Source of the DNA: Membranipora membranacea
Taxonomy: Eukaryota; Bryozoa; Gymnolaemata; Cheilostomatida; Membraniporidae
Direction: 5' to 3'
Assembly: GCA_914767715.1 (NCBI GenBank)
Contig: OU612072.1
Span: forward strand, 25,606,001-25,670,000
DNA length: 64,000 bases
Shown here in pieces: positions 10,616-21,701 of this stretch. The translations under genes and the position numbers were made by a program. How positions within the stretch are numbered: the stretch's first letter is position 1; every line of letters begins with the position of its first letter. The notes below the pieces were generated by a model that saw nothing but the letters and a program-made list of their open reading frames with translations, ran no database searches and had not been told where the DNA came from.

Positions 10616-13600
10616 GGAGGAAGTTTTGTAATAACCAGCATGTTCAATATTGGATATTTACTCTCCTCGATAATTCTGTCTGTTACTCTCTTATATAAAT
10701 CATGAGGTATTTCTGTGACCGTCCCGTTAAATGTGACATCAGTAGACCAAGCTACTGTCAGAGTATCATTCTCACAACTCAGCTTAGCCTGAGAACCAGC
10801 TAGTGGGCTGCAGTCTACAAGTCACATCAATAATTATTACATCATATTTTCCATGTTGTCAGATATTCAAACTATGGAAGACTTTTAAGGTTATGATTTT
10901 TGGCCGGTGCTTAGAACTAAATGCGAACAGACGTGATGGTCCAAATCAAAAGCTGACCGAATCAGTCTTAAAAACAGCCGGTTCTGTTCTGTTTGCCAAA
11001 TATTGCATTAAAATAAAATGATAGCAATTTTAAGTAAATAAAGTAAGTAGTAAATCCCTTACCTTGTTGACATACCTTCTTTATCTGGTTGACATTACCA
11101 TTAGCGAGACTTGTCAGAGTAGATAGAGCGAGTTTATCAGTCAGCACTGAGCACTTAATGTCATACCTGGCAACTACATCTAAACACCTCACCACAAAGG
11201 GATCTGTGAAGATAAACAGTAAAGCTTACACCAGCAGGGTGACTTTAATTTTTCAATTTAAATGGTCCAAGAAATCTGGCCAACAACTTATTTGCAAATG
11301 GTACACTTAAAGAGAAGGATCAAACCTAGTGGTATTACTTCTCGATCATCAAGTTTAATTTCTCTGACAGGACACACAACTCCTAGGTTTTGTTGCATTC
11401 AGGGTAATAGAGCAAAAACCCTGCAGACCTCACCTTGGGGATAGTCTCATGTCTGAACTCAGACAGGTGAACTCACCTATTTGGATGACCCTTACAGAGA
11501 TGATACAGCTAGACACTTTATATATGTGTGTACCAACAGGTAGCTCCTGAAAGACGCCTGATACAATCTCAAAGTTCACTTTCTCCTTTTCTGAGGAGAC
11601 GTACAAAGTTAGATTCTTATCCAGGCAGACAGTCGGTGCTGCTGTAGTAGTTGGCGTGACTGGGGCTGGAGAAAATGATCAATGACAAAATTACAGGAAA
11701 ATCATGTCACTTATATTCATTTAAACCATCAGAACCCTAGTCTGCATCCAAAACTGGATCAATGTAAAACATTTGGTAGAGAGGGTTGGTTAGCTAGTGC
11801 TAGCGCAGATCTTCAGGGTTGGTATTGAGAAAAGAGATTAGAAACCTTTAGTATATACACTATATTCATGTCTCTCTAACAACATAGGTCATAGGTCATA
11901 GGTCTAGCAATGCGGCTAAAACAAACATTTACATTTACCTTTACTTCCACTCACCTTTGTTACTGACTCTAACATTTATCGTACAGTCATCCCTGTAGAT
12001 CACATGACTTCCTACAGATAATCCAGTTTTAATATTAGGAGTTATCTCCACTAACGCTCTCTCCATGTCAGACGTCACATAGACTGTCATGTTTTTATCT
12101 ATACAAGGTGCTCTGGTGGTAGTTGTAGGTGCTATGGTGGTAGTTGTAGGTGCTGTAGGTTTGGGTTTGATAGTTGTAGGCATTTCGGCATCTGCAAGAA
12201 ATTGATATTGCTGTTAAATAAATTAGTATTACCATTAAATGGATAATTCGGATATTGAAAGTTTGAAAAATAATCAAAAAGTTTATCTTTAGTTACAACA
12301 AATTAGTATATAGAAAGTTTTCTGAATACAATTCTAGTTACATTTGATGTCTTCAAGCAATGGTTTTACGACACAATCAATAATAGATCAAAGAATCGGA
12401 ATCATGAAGAGCAGCAGTATTCTGAGCAGGATTCTGGCACATCCAAAAACTAGATCAATATTTTACAATTTGCCCGTTAGCCAAAAAGGGATGATGACTC
12501 TGTGCGCAGGCAGCTCACAAAGTCAGTGTAATGTACTGATTATTATTGCAGGCCCGTAGTTCTAGGGGACGCAGGGACACTCTGCCTCTCCCAGCAAGCT
12601 GAATACAGCGGTCTATAAACACTATATATTTAACAAATAAGATCAGAATCAGCTCCTCTGCGATTTTCATCGGTTAATTATATGCCTTAAATCGATTGGA
12701 GAGGAGCTTACAGCGTATCTCCTGGTGATGCTTCGGACTCGCCACAGACTTTTTCCTCCCCTACCATTTTTTTCTAAACTACGGCCCTGTTAGTTTCACA
12801 ACAACGTTGTGTACTTACACTCAAACTGATGGATGCCTTTAAATTGTCCAACAAAGAGAGAGTTGTTTGCAGCCAGTAGAGAGTGGGGACGGTCTAAACA
12901 GCCAGAGCAGAGCCGTAGTGTTGTGACTCTATCTGAGCTCATGTCGACTAGTCGAGTCTTGTTACCATCGTTACCACCATACTCCGCTACAAGCAGTGTG
13001 TCCGGCCCGATGAATAGGAACTCACGTGGATAGAAGAATAGGGCTTTGCGCAGCGTGTCATCTCTGGATATATAGTTGATGCCCGGTGACCCTGTGATGA
13101 TCTTGACAGTCTTATCTCTGTACGTGATGAGATAAATGGCATGATTTGCTGTGACATACATGTTACCAGACAAGTCTTGTAGTACGTAATTAATCCTATA
13201 GAGAGAGTCTGATTGAATGAAAGTACTGACAGTACCGGACTCGGCGTCTATTGTTCTCACAGCCTGGTTGTTCTGATCAGCGACGAGTAGCTGCCTCTTA
13301 TCCCTCTTGTCTCTGATAACCGCGGAGGGGCGATCAAACTGACCAAGACGACCATCAGAGAAACCTTCAGACTGGCACTGTCCGCTGAACTGTGAAGATT
13401 GTCCTGTAACCCGGTCGATATGTCGGAGGCAGTTATTGTGACGATCTGCTACAACTAAGCGTGTCTCTGTTATTTGTATGAAGCCTTCTATATAAGCGAA
13501 CCGAGCCTTAGTGCCTCTCCCCTCGATGTATCCTTTCTCAGATGTACTCCCGGCTATGATAAGCGACGTTTTGAAATCAGTAGTTTTCAGCGAGTGTAGG

Positions 13601-14355
13601 TCCGTGTAGATGATATTGTCTGATTGAAATAGATCTGCCTCTATATGGTAGACGTAGTAAGACGTCCTCATGAAGTTTTTAATAGTAGATTTTCGCATTC
13701 TAAAATATTCAAAATGATTGATAAAGATTAATAAACTTATTGCATTAAAAAAATGGAATGATTTCACTGTGTAGAGACCTCAGATACCCCTGTCAATACC
13801 CGTAATATCCTACCTTCTCTACGCCTTTAACTCACCGACAGACTTAGCAAGACTTTGTTCTTTTTTTTTATCATGCATACAAATATAAGTTGATTTCTGA
13901 AGTAATCAGTACATAAACAACCTTTTCTGACTCTTGTTGAGAATGTGATTGAAAATAACAAAGAGGTCAACAACTTTTCAGCATTGAACAAATGAAAAGG
14001 TTCACCACTATTATAGTTTCATTCATCATGATATTCATGTATTTAAATGCCGAGCTAGTATCACAGATACATAAGTTACACATCAGACTGAGGGTGACTC
14101 ACCGATCTACAAGAGATTGAGTTTCTGGATTCATACACAGAACAGGTGCCAGAGCCAAACAACATAGTATCTAAAACATATCGACACTATTAACATTTCT
14201 GTGTAAGAAAACGACATGAATTATTTATGAGAAGAATATAAGAAAGAATTTTAGAACAATATGAATATGAACTGAATATATACTGAATAATATGTCCTGA
14301 ATATGAACCAGTGTTAACTTCAACTCACTAGGAAAATATCCGGCTTCATCTTCAT
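10616..14355 (-). CDS. NHL-propeller secreted/ectodomain protein, gene A
   Basis: Exons (all -): 14329-14355, 14103-14170, 12819-13699, 11955-12191, 11477-11665, 11063-11203, 10616-10814; a last exon was not found. Every junction keeps phase. Exons 1-2 encode a signal peptide (MKMKPDIFL then ILCCLALAPVLC). The 881-nt exon encodes a beta-propeller of NHL type with repeats such as LLVADQNNQAVRTID and GFSDGRLGQFDRP. Next come Thr/Pro-rich linkers and two copies of a ~55-residue two-Cys module (C.DKN.T.YV.S...VEI...VGTH.I...C.I.V.V), one per phase 1-1 exon. Two further Cys-containing exons are conserved with gene B. No enzyme signature is present; an extracellular adhesion or recognition role is inference. 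No transmembrane segment is seen, but the C-terminus is missing. Paralogue of gene B. Confidence 0.85.
12549..12789. mobile_element. Short inverted-repeat element (hAT-like MITE)
   Basis: About 240 bases in intron 3 of gene A, bounded by CAGGCCCGTAGTTCTAG on the left and the inverse CAGGGCCGTAGTTTAG on the right. Termini beginning CAGGG(C)CGTAG are typical of hAT-family non-autonomous elements. The expected 8-bp target duplication is not clear, so the family call is tentative. There is no coding capacity. Confidence 0.5.
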
Positions 14356-15157
14356 GCTTCTTCTCTACAGCTGTGTTTTATGTCCGTATGCTCTATATTT
14401 TAAGCCTCCTATCTCACCAAGTAGTTGTACACAAATGAGGCCCTGTAGAAATGTGCACAACACGGAGAACCGAACCATTGCTTTACTGATTACACTAACT
14501 GATAACATTTACTCACTAAGTCGTTTTGTTTCTCGATATTAAATACCGTCTACACAGATAGCAGCTGAGTGATTCAAACAAATGATAAGGGCCAAAGGAT
14601 ATAACATGGTCACTCACGGCTATAAAATACAACATGGTCATTTCTAGAAGAAAAACTCTTCCGGCCAGACATGTTCATGATCTAATTGCACATATTTTCT
14701 CTAGGGTACTTGGGATATTATGTAAGGCCATATGTGCATGGACTGCTTGGACAATTTTGTAACCCTGGACGACTTTTATTACTCTTTATGAGAGTTATGC
14801 TCCCATCATAAGGCAGAAGATAACTCCAAGGACATTCCTCAAGAATCAATATCATAACGAAAACATTGCTAAGGGGTTGTATAAATGGCTAGCATTATCA
14901 TGCTATGCACCGTATTATATCAACGACTATGTTCACGAGTATTGCAAAGATAAGATATGATGTTGGAGTTATACATACTGAACTATTCTTATCTTGGGTA
15001 AGATCATAATATGTATGGCAGTTACCCTCAGTCTCTGAGTGGTTATCCAGGCGATTTGTCACTGAATGTAACAGTCAACCATTCACTACAGTGCATATAA
15101 CTTGGGCGCTTAGTATATATTGGATCCCCTATCATTGTGAGATATCACAGAACGGAC
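14356..15157. promoter_or_regulatory. Shared divergent promoter region of NHL genes A and B
   Basis: The start codons of A (-) and B (+) are 802 bases apart and face away from each other. The half next to B (14750-15157) is conserved, inverted, upstream of copy C. The half next to A is not obviously shared. A short bidirectional intergenic region is therefore likely. No specific TATA box or motif can be assigned with confidence. Confidence 0.5.
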
Positions 15158-18100
15158 ATGATGTTATACAGGTCACTGCTGGTGAGTAATCCTTTGTAAG
15201 AAATTTGACATCATCGGTCGGTTCATGTAATCTAATTTGTGGCTTAAGTCTCGCATCAGTGGTGTCTTGTACTCTACTATTCAGAGCACCTGAACGTGAC
15301 AATGCTCAGTATCAAATTAACTGACTGCGTTTTCCTTGAGAAAAGCAGCAGGCTCAGCGCAGCAATCTTGGTCCCCTCTCAACTGCATCTGTACCGTTAT
15401 TTAATATTTATCGCTGAACACAACATTTAATCGATTGAGGTTTAGCATCTCAGATCATTTAATAAAAACAGCGGGATGTGTTAGGAACTAGGATTTGCAG
15501 AGAAAGAGCTATAACAGAAATATTCCGTCACAATAATGTAGCAAAATTATCCTGTTTATTCTCTCCAGGTGGTGTGTTGTCTCCTCATGTCGACACTTAG
15601 TATGGAACAGAGAACACAGCAGTTACTCAACCTGTAAGTAGTGGGTGTGTCTAACATCCTTCACCTTTCTTTGTGTGTCATATCCTTTTACTTTGTTACA
15701 TGTTCCTAGTTTGCATATCGTTTTTATCTGTCTCTACTATTGTTGGTAATACCCTTACCACTAAACTATGCCATTGATGGATACTTCAGTAATAAACGGG
15801 TTTCATGCCGCAATACTCTAGTTTAGTATATCGTTACCACTAAATACAGGGAAACAATGGATAAATATTATCATTTTACAGATTGGAGTACAACAGCACT
15901 GCACAGCGCTTTGTTGGGTCGGACAGCTTTGTACATCACGTGGAGGCTGATTTGTTAACGCCAGGGAACATTGTGTACATCGACAAACATACACTAAAAA
16001 CTAGTGATGGGAAATCTACTCACCTCCTTGCTGGAAACACAAAGCATGGAAATTTGAATGGGAAAAGGGGAGCTGCTAGATTTATCAGCCCACATGGCTT
16101 CATACAGGTCTCAAATGTTACCACTGTAAAGATGGACACATTTAATAATTGCCTGAGGAAAATAAATCGAACTTCAGGAGTTACTTCAACCTTCAGTGGA
16201 GTCTGTGGTAACAAGAGAAGTTACAAAGATGGCTAGTCAAAAACGGCATACTTCGCTAGTCCTGTTGTCGCTATACAAGATCAAATCTGCCCAACACAGC
16301 TCCTTGTCACGGATTATTGGAATAAAGCCATCAGGACAGTGAACATATCTAACGGTTCTGTTGCCACTTTCATCAAAACCAATTCTCTTGATGCCGTTAG
16401 ATGTTTAGTTCAAGATCACCATGGAGATATTTATGTGACAGCTAAACATGCTCTCTATCACATAACATACAATGAAGAGAAAGTTAGACTTGTAGGTGGA
16501 GCAGCTGGGGACACCAACGGCTTCAGGGACGGCTTCCTTCGTAGCTCTCTCTTCAACGAGCCCTGTGGTCTAATTTTCATTGGAGACAATGTCTTACTCA
16601 TAGCTGACCTAAAAAATGACAAGTTAAGGCTTCTGGATCTGACTTCTAAGAAAGTGAAAACACTACAAGTCTGCTCTAAATGTCTTACCTCACCTGAGTC
16701 CGTGCTGATTAAAGATGATACTCCCTATGTCGGCCAGTGGGGAGAAGTCTTACAAATCAAGTGTGAGTTGACTCTCAATGGCAGTAATACTATGTCAGAT
16801 GGTTTCATTCTTGTTTCTTATTTGATCTTATTTTTTATAATTTTCATGTGCATTTTGAGCGATCTTCTATGATATAGCAAGCATTTGCCTTGTTGGCTCA
16901 ACATTGAAATCTGGAATGATTATAAACAATTATCTTTTCACTACTAGCCTTCCTTCCTAACAAAGATTTTGTAATTTTTAGATCCTGAACTCGAAGCGTT
17001 TACCACAACAACATCTACAACACGCACAACAGCAAAAGCAATGTCCATACCAGCAAAAACAACCACTATCACCATACCAGCAACATCAGCACCCACCACT
17101 TCGACCAGAGCTTCGTGTAGGGACAGAAATCTGACAGTCTTTATAACATCTGATGAGGTGAGAGCACCTGTTGAGATAACGACAGCTGTGAAGACTGAGC
17201 TGTCAGCTGGTACTCATATTATACATGTAGAGCACTGTACTGTTGTTGTCACAGTTATCATTAAAGGTTAGTAAGACTCCAGTTTGTTTGTGGAAAGCAA
17301 CCTGGAGAAGTTATTGTGCAGGCTTAAGACTTATGTGTATACAATTTGTATGCTGCTGTATATCTTTTGAACTTATGCAGAACTTTAGTAAGGACTATCA
17401 TGTCTATTACACTAAGCGCTCAGACGGCCGCAATGTGAATTAGAGGTTGATAATGTAATGCCACTAAATCGCATTGCTGCCGCCTGAGCACTAAGACTAA
17501 CTAAAAGCTGGTTTGATTGTAGATAAGATGTTAGTTAGACATGTTGAGATGGTAGCAGAGTACGACATACAGTGTTCTCTACTCACAGATAATATTGTGA
17601 GATCTACACTGATTAATGTGGCCAACAACAAATACAATCAGATAAGGGAGTTATGTCAGAGAGGTAAGGTCATGTGATATCTAGTACACATGTACCTGTG
17701 TGTCCACATCTGGTGACCTTATATCTACTGAATTATGAAGGGAAGACCTGAAAACTGTGTCCCAGTTTAAAGTAATTCATCATACAAACTTCAGTCTACC
17801 CAAATTTAACATGTAATTACCTTCATTCCTTTGTTCCATAACAACTCACAGCACCGCATGAATTCTGGTAATTGCTTGAGGATGTGAGAATGATACTCTG
17901 TCAGTAACCTGGTCTACTGATGTCACATTTAACGGGACGGTCACAGAAATACCTCATGACTTAAAGCAGAGACTAACGGACAGACTTATCAAACGAAGCA
18001 AATATCCGATCCTAGATCTGGTAGTCATCACCAGAAGCCCTCCGTGAGTTAATATAGATGCAAATTGATCGAGGGGATAATCCTCCAACCCTAAATGATT

Positions 18101-18420
18101 GTGAATGTGTGTAACCGTGTGACGTCACAGTTATGTGAGCTGATATAGTGTAATACATGGCAAGCATCAATCATGAGTACAAAATTATCCCCAGATTGAT
18201 TCATTTCAATGTTGATTCCAAAACTGACCTGAAAGACTGAATCATAAAATTGTTCTTATTTTTCAATTTCAAACAGCTGTGAATCTTGTTCTGTCTTTTT
18301 TTCTTCATCAGAGTGATTTATCCGACAAAGACAAAATCAGGAGCCTACGCTGAAGTCGTCTTCTCTTCTCACTGTCTGAATCACAAGATTTATCAGCAGT
18401 CCACAGATGCTTGTGACTGA
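15158..18420 (+). CDS. NHL-propeller secreted/ectodomain protein, gene B, with one in-frame stop
   Basis: Seven exons: 15158-15181, 15569-15633, 15882-16762, 16982-17266, 17523-17663, 17881-18043, 18312-18420. They total 1668 nt (556 codons) if the internal stop is read through. Exons 1-2 give a signal peptide (MMLYRSLL then VVCCLLMSTLSM). The propeller exon is exactly 881 nt, as in gene A, but holds TAG at 16234-16236, where gene A has Arg in SDGRLGQF. It is followed by a Thr-rich linker and one two-Cys module (gene A has two), then the conserved C-terminal exons ending DACD-TGA. Exon 6 has lost an obvious pyrimidine-tract acceptor; the in-phase acceptor is GCTTGAG at 17880. The gene may be a recent pseudogene, a null allele, or carry a sequencing error; everything else is intact. 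Confidence 0.78.
17401..17499. mobile_element. Inverted-repeat MITE, copy 2 of a family also at 40936-41070
   Basis: Lies in intron 4 of gene B. The right arm (17447-17499) matches the right arm of the 40936 copy across TTGATAATGTAATGCCAC and the terminal GAGCAC..AGACTA. The left arm (ACTAAGCGCTCAGACGGCCG...) is shorter. Non-coding. Confidence 0.7.
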
Positions 18421-20150
18421 TATAATCATCATTATATAAATAACACATTTGCTTAGACTTAGTTTCTGTCTCCAGAAACAACATTAAAAGGATGTACTAT
18501 CTACTTCCCAAAAGATATGATATGATAAATATGATATAATAATGATTAACGATAGACAAATGATTCTGAACTAATGAGTTGAATTACCACATTTTTAGGT
18601 TGCAATAATAGTTTGTATAGTATGTTCAAATTTACACTTCTTGCATTTGAATAAAAATCAAGTTCCAGATGAAAAAAATCATCAATTAATGTTCTAGAGT
18701 CAGTTGACTGGGGGGGGGGGGGGGGGATGACCACTGTTTTTAGAATAAAGAGTATGTCAGGTTGGATTTGGTTCCTGACTATTGTTACATCTGTAATGTC
18801 TTATATTTGTGTTCCCCCTCTGTCCTTAATCGATTGGTTATGATTTTTAGATTTACTGATCTATTTCAACACTCACATTAGCTGTAGCCTATTAAAGTGT
18901 CAGTTAAGCTAATGTGGAGTTGCCCGCTAACAAATATTAGACTCAGTGAAATCTCAGTCCGTTTTTAAAAAAAAGTTAGTGATTGGTTAGTTATGCTGCT
19001 TTATTACCTGAGAATGACCCGGACTGCATTCAATGAGGATCAAACCTGGTCTAGGGCCGACCATTGAATATTTCCCACATCAATAAGAACAAGTTTGTTC
19101 CCTCTGGTGACAGAGTGATAATATCACTTTCCCGCTAGAGGGAACAAACAAACAATAATATTGGTAAATCTGGTATTGAGGTGATACACAACTTTTTTAA
19201 ATATTCCTCATCCACAAGAGGAAAAAAAACTTGTATATATATAGAGAATTTTACTTCACATAGGCGATTCTAGGACTCGCAAATACTGAGCCTGAGACTG
19301 AAACCCTAAAATCACCATGCAGCTCCAAATATATGACATTATAATGTTGTGCATCCTATAATGATCATCCCAATGCATGCATAACATTCATTTACATAAC
19401 CCCACATTCAGAAAAAGGTGATAGGATCGCACCAGAATAAGAATAAATTGTGGTTTTGATATTTCAATCAATTGACCAGATCTTCAAATCTAAGGATGTG
19501 GTTCTTGTCATTTCTTCTATTTTTAGAATTGAGACTTTGATATTGAGAGTTGCCGTAATAATACAGAGGCGTATCTATAAATAAAAAATAGTTGAAAAGC
19601 TGTGATAACCCAGAGAACAGCTACTTATTGCCTACATTCTTTGTAGCGATTAATCACCATAGTAACAGTTTAAGTATCCTCTGAAATTTGACATCCTCAC
19701 GATCCCTCATCCTACCTAATCAGGCATACTACAGAATACAGCCCTGTCTCTATCCAAGCATAGCATTAGCTACTTTGGATTTTAATCCAAGGTAAGAGCA
19801 AAGCATCATTTTATTAGTGCAGCTCAAACACCATGCTATAAACATAGCGTCCTGATTGGCCGGTCTCTTTGACACAACTCTTTTCTGGTTGTCAGTGTGA
19901 TAGGACCTATATTCTAGGGTTAGCTACCTTATTTAATTATAATGTTCACTTTGACTATGGTGTATAGCCAGCCAGGCGGAATGGTAACAATCGTTGTTGG
20001 TGATGTTGTACCATTTGATGACAGGGTTTGAGATAGGCTAGTACTTGTTCAAAGTTAGGTATAATAATTATATACTAGGTGACTATCGTGATATATCGAC
20101 AGTAGTTATAGCACTCTTACATGGTAAGCTGTATAAGTATAAGGTCAGTA
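18421..20150. other. Intergenic region between NHL gene B and the PDZ gene
   Basis: The 3' UTR of gene B should occupy the first few hundred bases. A run of 18 G lies at 18709-18726, and a nested hairpin at 19093-19149 is listed separately. No further exon or RNA gene is supported. Confidence 0.5.
19093..19149. repeat. Nested hairpin with a perfect 13-bp outer stem
   Basis: GTTTGTTCCCTCT at 19093-19105 pairs with AGAGGGAACAAAC at 19137-19149. Inside it AGTGATA (19114-19120) pairs with TATCACT (19122-19128). It could be a tiny foldback element or a structured RNA; no copy was seen elsewhere in the window. Confidence 0.6.
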
Positions 20151-20215
20151 GTCTTTTAGGTGTGGCTCTCCAGTCCGGTTTACAAACTACGAGCTGAACG
20201 GAGGGAAGCAAAGCG
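20150..20215 (+). other. Probable 5' UTR exon of the PDZ membrane-protein gene
   Basis: Sequence ending GGGAAGCAAAGCG is followed by a strong donor, GTGAGTC, at 20216. The next usable acceptor (TTTTTTTACAG, ending 21433) opens the exon that holds the start codon. The 5' boundary is not determined. This is inferred from splice signals only. Confidence 0.4.
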
Positions 20216-21701
20216 GTGAGTCAAACTGTATTATTGATTTCATTGACTTTTTATATAGTACTCGGGACTAAAGTTTTGTTTCAACTTCTTTACCTGACAC
20301 AAAATTTTAGGCGTTATGGTGAGGCCTCCAATTTGGCCTCCTATATATGGCGTCAATCAAGAGCTCCGTCAATTTGAATTTTGTGAAACATTTTCTTCAA
20401 AAAATATCCTATGAGTGGTGTCTGTTCTGATGGAAATGTCAGTACCATGACGCCCCTTGGCAACATCAAGCGAACTTTCAGATGTCAACCTATACATTTC
20501 CTTCCATCAATCGTAGCATGAGGATGTAAGATTGCTTCCTAAGTGCAATCAATGTTTCGGATTAGCTGCAATGCTTAGCCCCTAAACTTATCCCAGTTTT
20601 GAAGGATAAATAAAGATTCAACATCTCAAAATAAAATTTGATGTAGAGGATTAACCTATTCAGTTCCTGCAATTATAATCCTTTCTTATCAGTAAAGTGC
20701 AAGCTAGGTGCTTTATAAACAGCCATCAAAATGTTGAAATGAACTCAATCATCTAATTGGTTCAATGACATTTTTACTGCACTATTAGTGTGTGTCATCA
20801 GGTAATAACCCTAATATCCCTGTCAGCCAAGTGATAGACCATCAGAATATTAGCTTATCATCGACTTTTGCAATTTCACTAAAGCTGCTTTACATCTGTT
20901 TGAAAGCAAATATTTCACCAAAATTCAAATGATAGAGCTCTGGATTAGTATCATAACAAGCAGGTTGTTTTTTTTCTAAAGGTTACACTATGTCGCTATC
21001 CTATTAGTTTTTGCTCTAAAACTTGGCATGATAACTTTTAGGTGCCATCTGGAACAGCCTGATAGGATGATAGGCTTGGTAGATCACTGAATTGGATAAA
21101 AGTGGTGGATTTGTCCTTCTGGTGAGCCGGTGCCAATCACATTACTGCACCACGTCGGGCTTGGCATTGTGTTGATTCAGCCCTAACGCATGATATGAAT
21201 GTTTAGTGAAATTTCAACCTCCACTAAATTCGTTTCCGTGGTTCCTGTAGTTCAAAGTCACGAGAACATATAATGCTGCTGAGTTTGTGCCTGAAGATAT
21301 TACAAAGGCATATCAATCAAGGTGTCAATATATTATCTCTGATCGCCAGTGCTGATTCATAATAATCCTTTGGCTGCTAAGGTTCATCTGCTTTGGGCTT
21401 TTTAGACTCAACAATTTACGACTTTTTTTACAGCTTTAGAGGAGGACTCAAATACTTTGGCACAGTGAAAAAGTTCTGATAAAATACCTGGATTCAAGTT
21501 GAAAGAACTCTAAACATCCATCAACAGGCAACAAAGCATATATAGGTCGAATCAGTTGAGCAGCAGATGCGCAAGTCTTCCGATTCAACATCGATGATGG
21601 TCGTCACACACTAGACAACTACTACAACTATTCTCAAGCGATCTTGGGATATTCTCTGATCACCATTTTGTCGCACATCCTCTGGATACTACAGCAAAAC
21701 A

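Noticed and set aside
16207-16236. A 29-nt intron (GTAACA...GCTAG) that would remove the in-frame TAG of gene B
   Set aside because: Too short for normal splicing, changes the frame, and the homologous stretch in gene A is clearly coding.
18709-18726. G-quadruplex or regulatory element in the poly-G run
   Set aside because: A plain homopolymer next to spurious frames; similar G or C runs occur at 38620, 43770 and 45360 with no common context.
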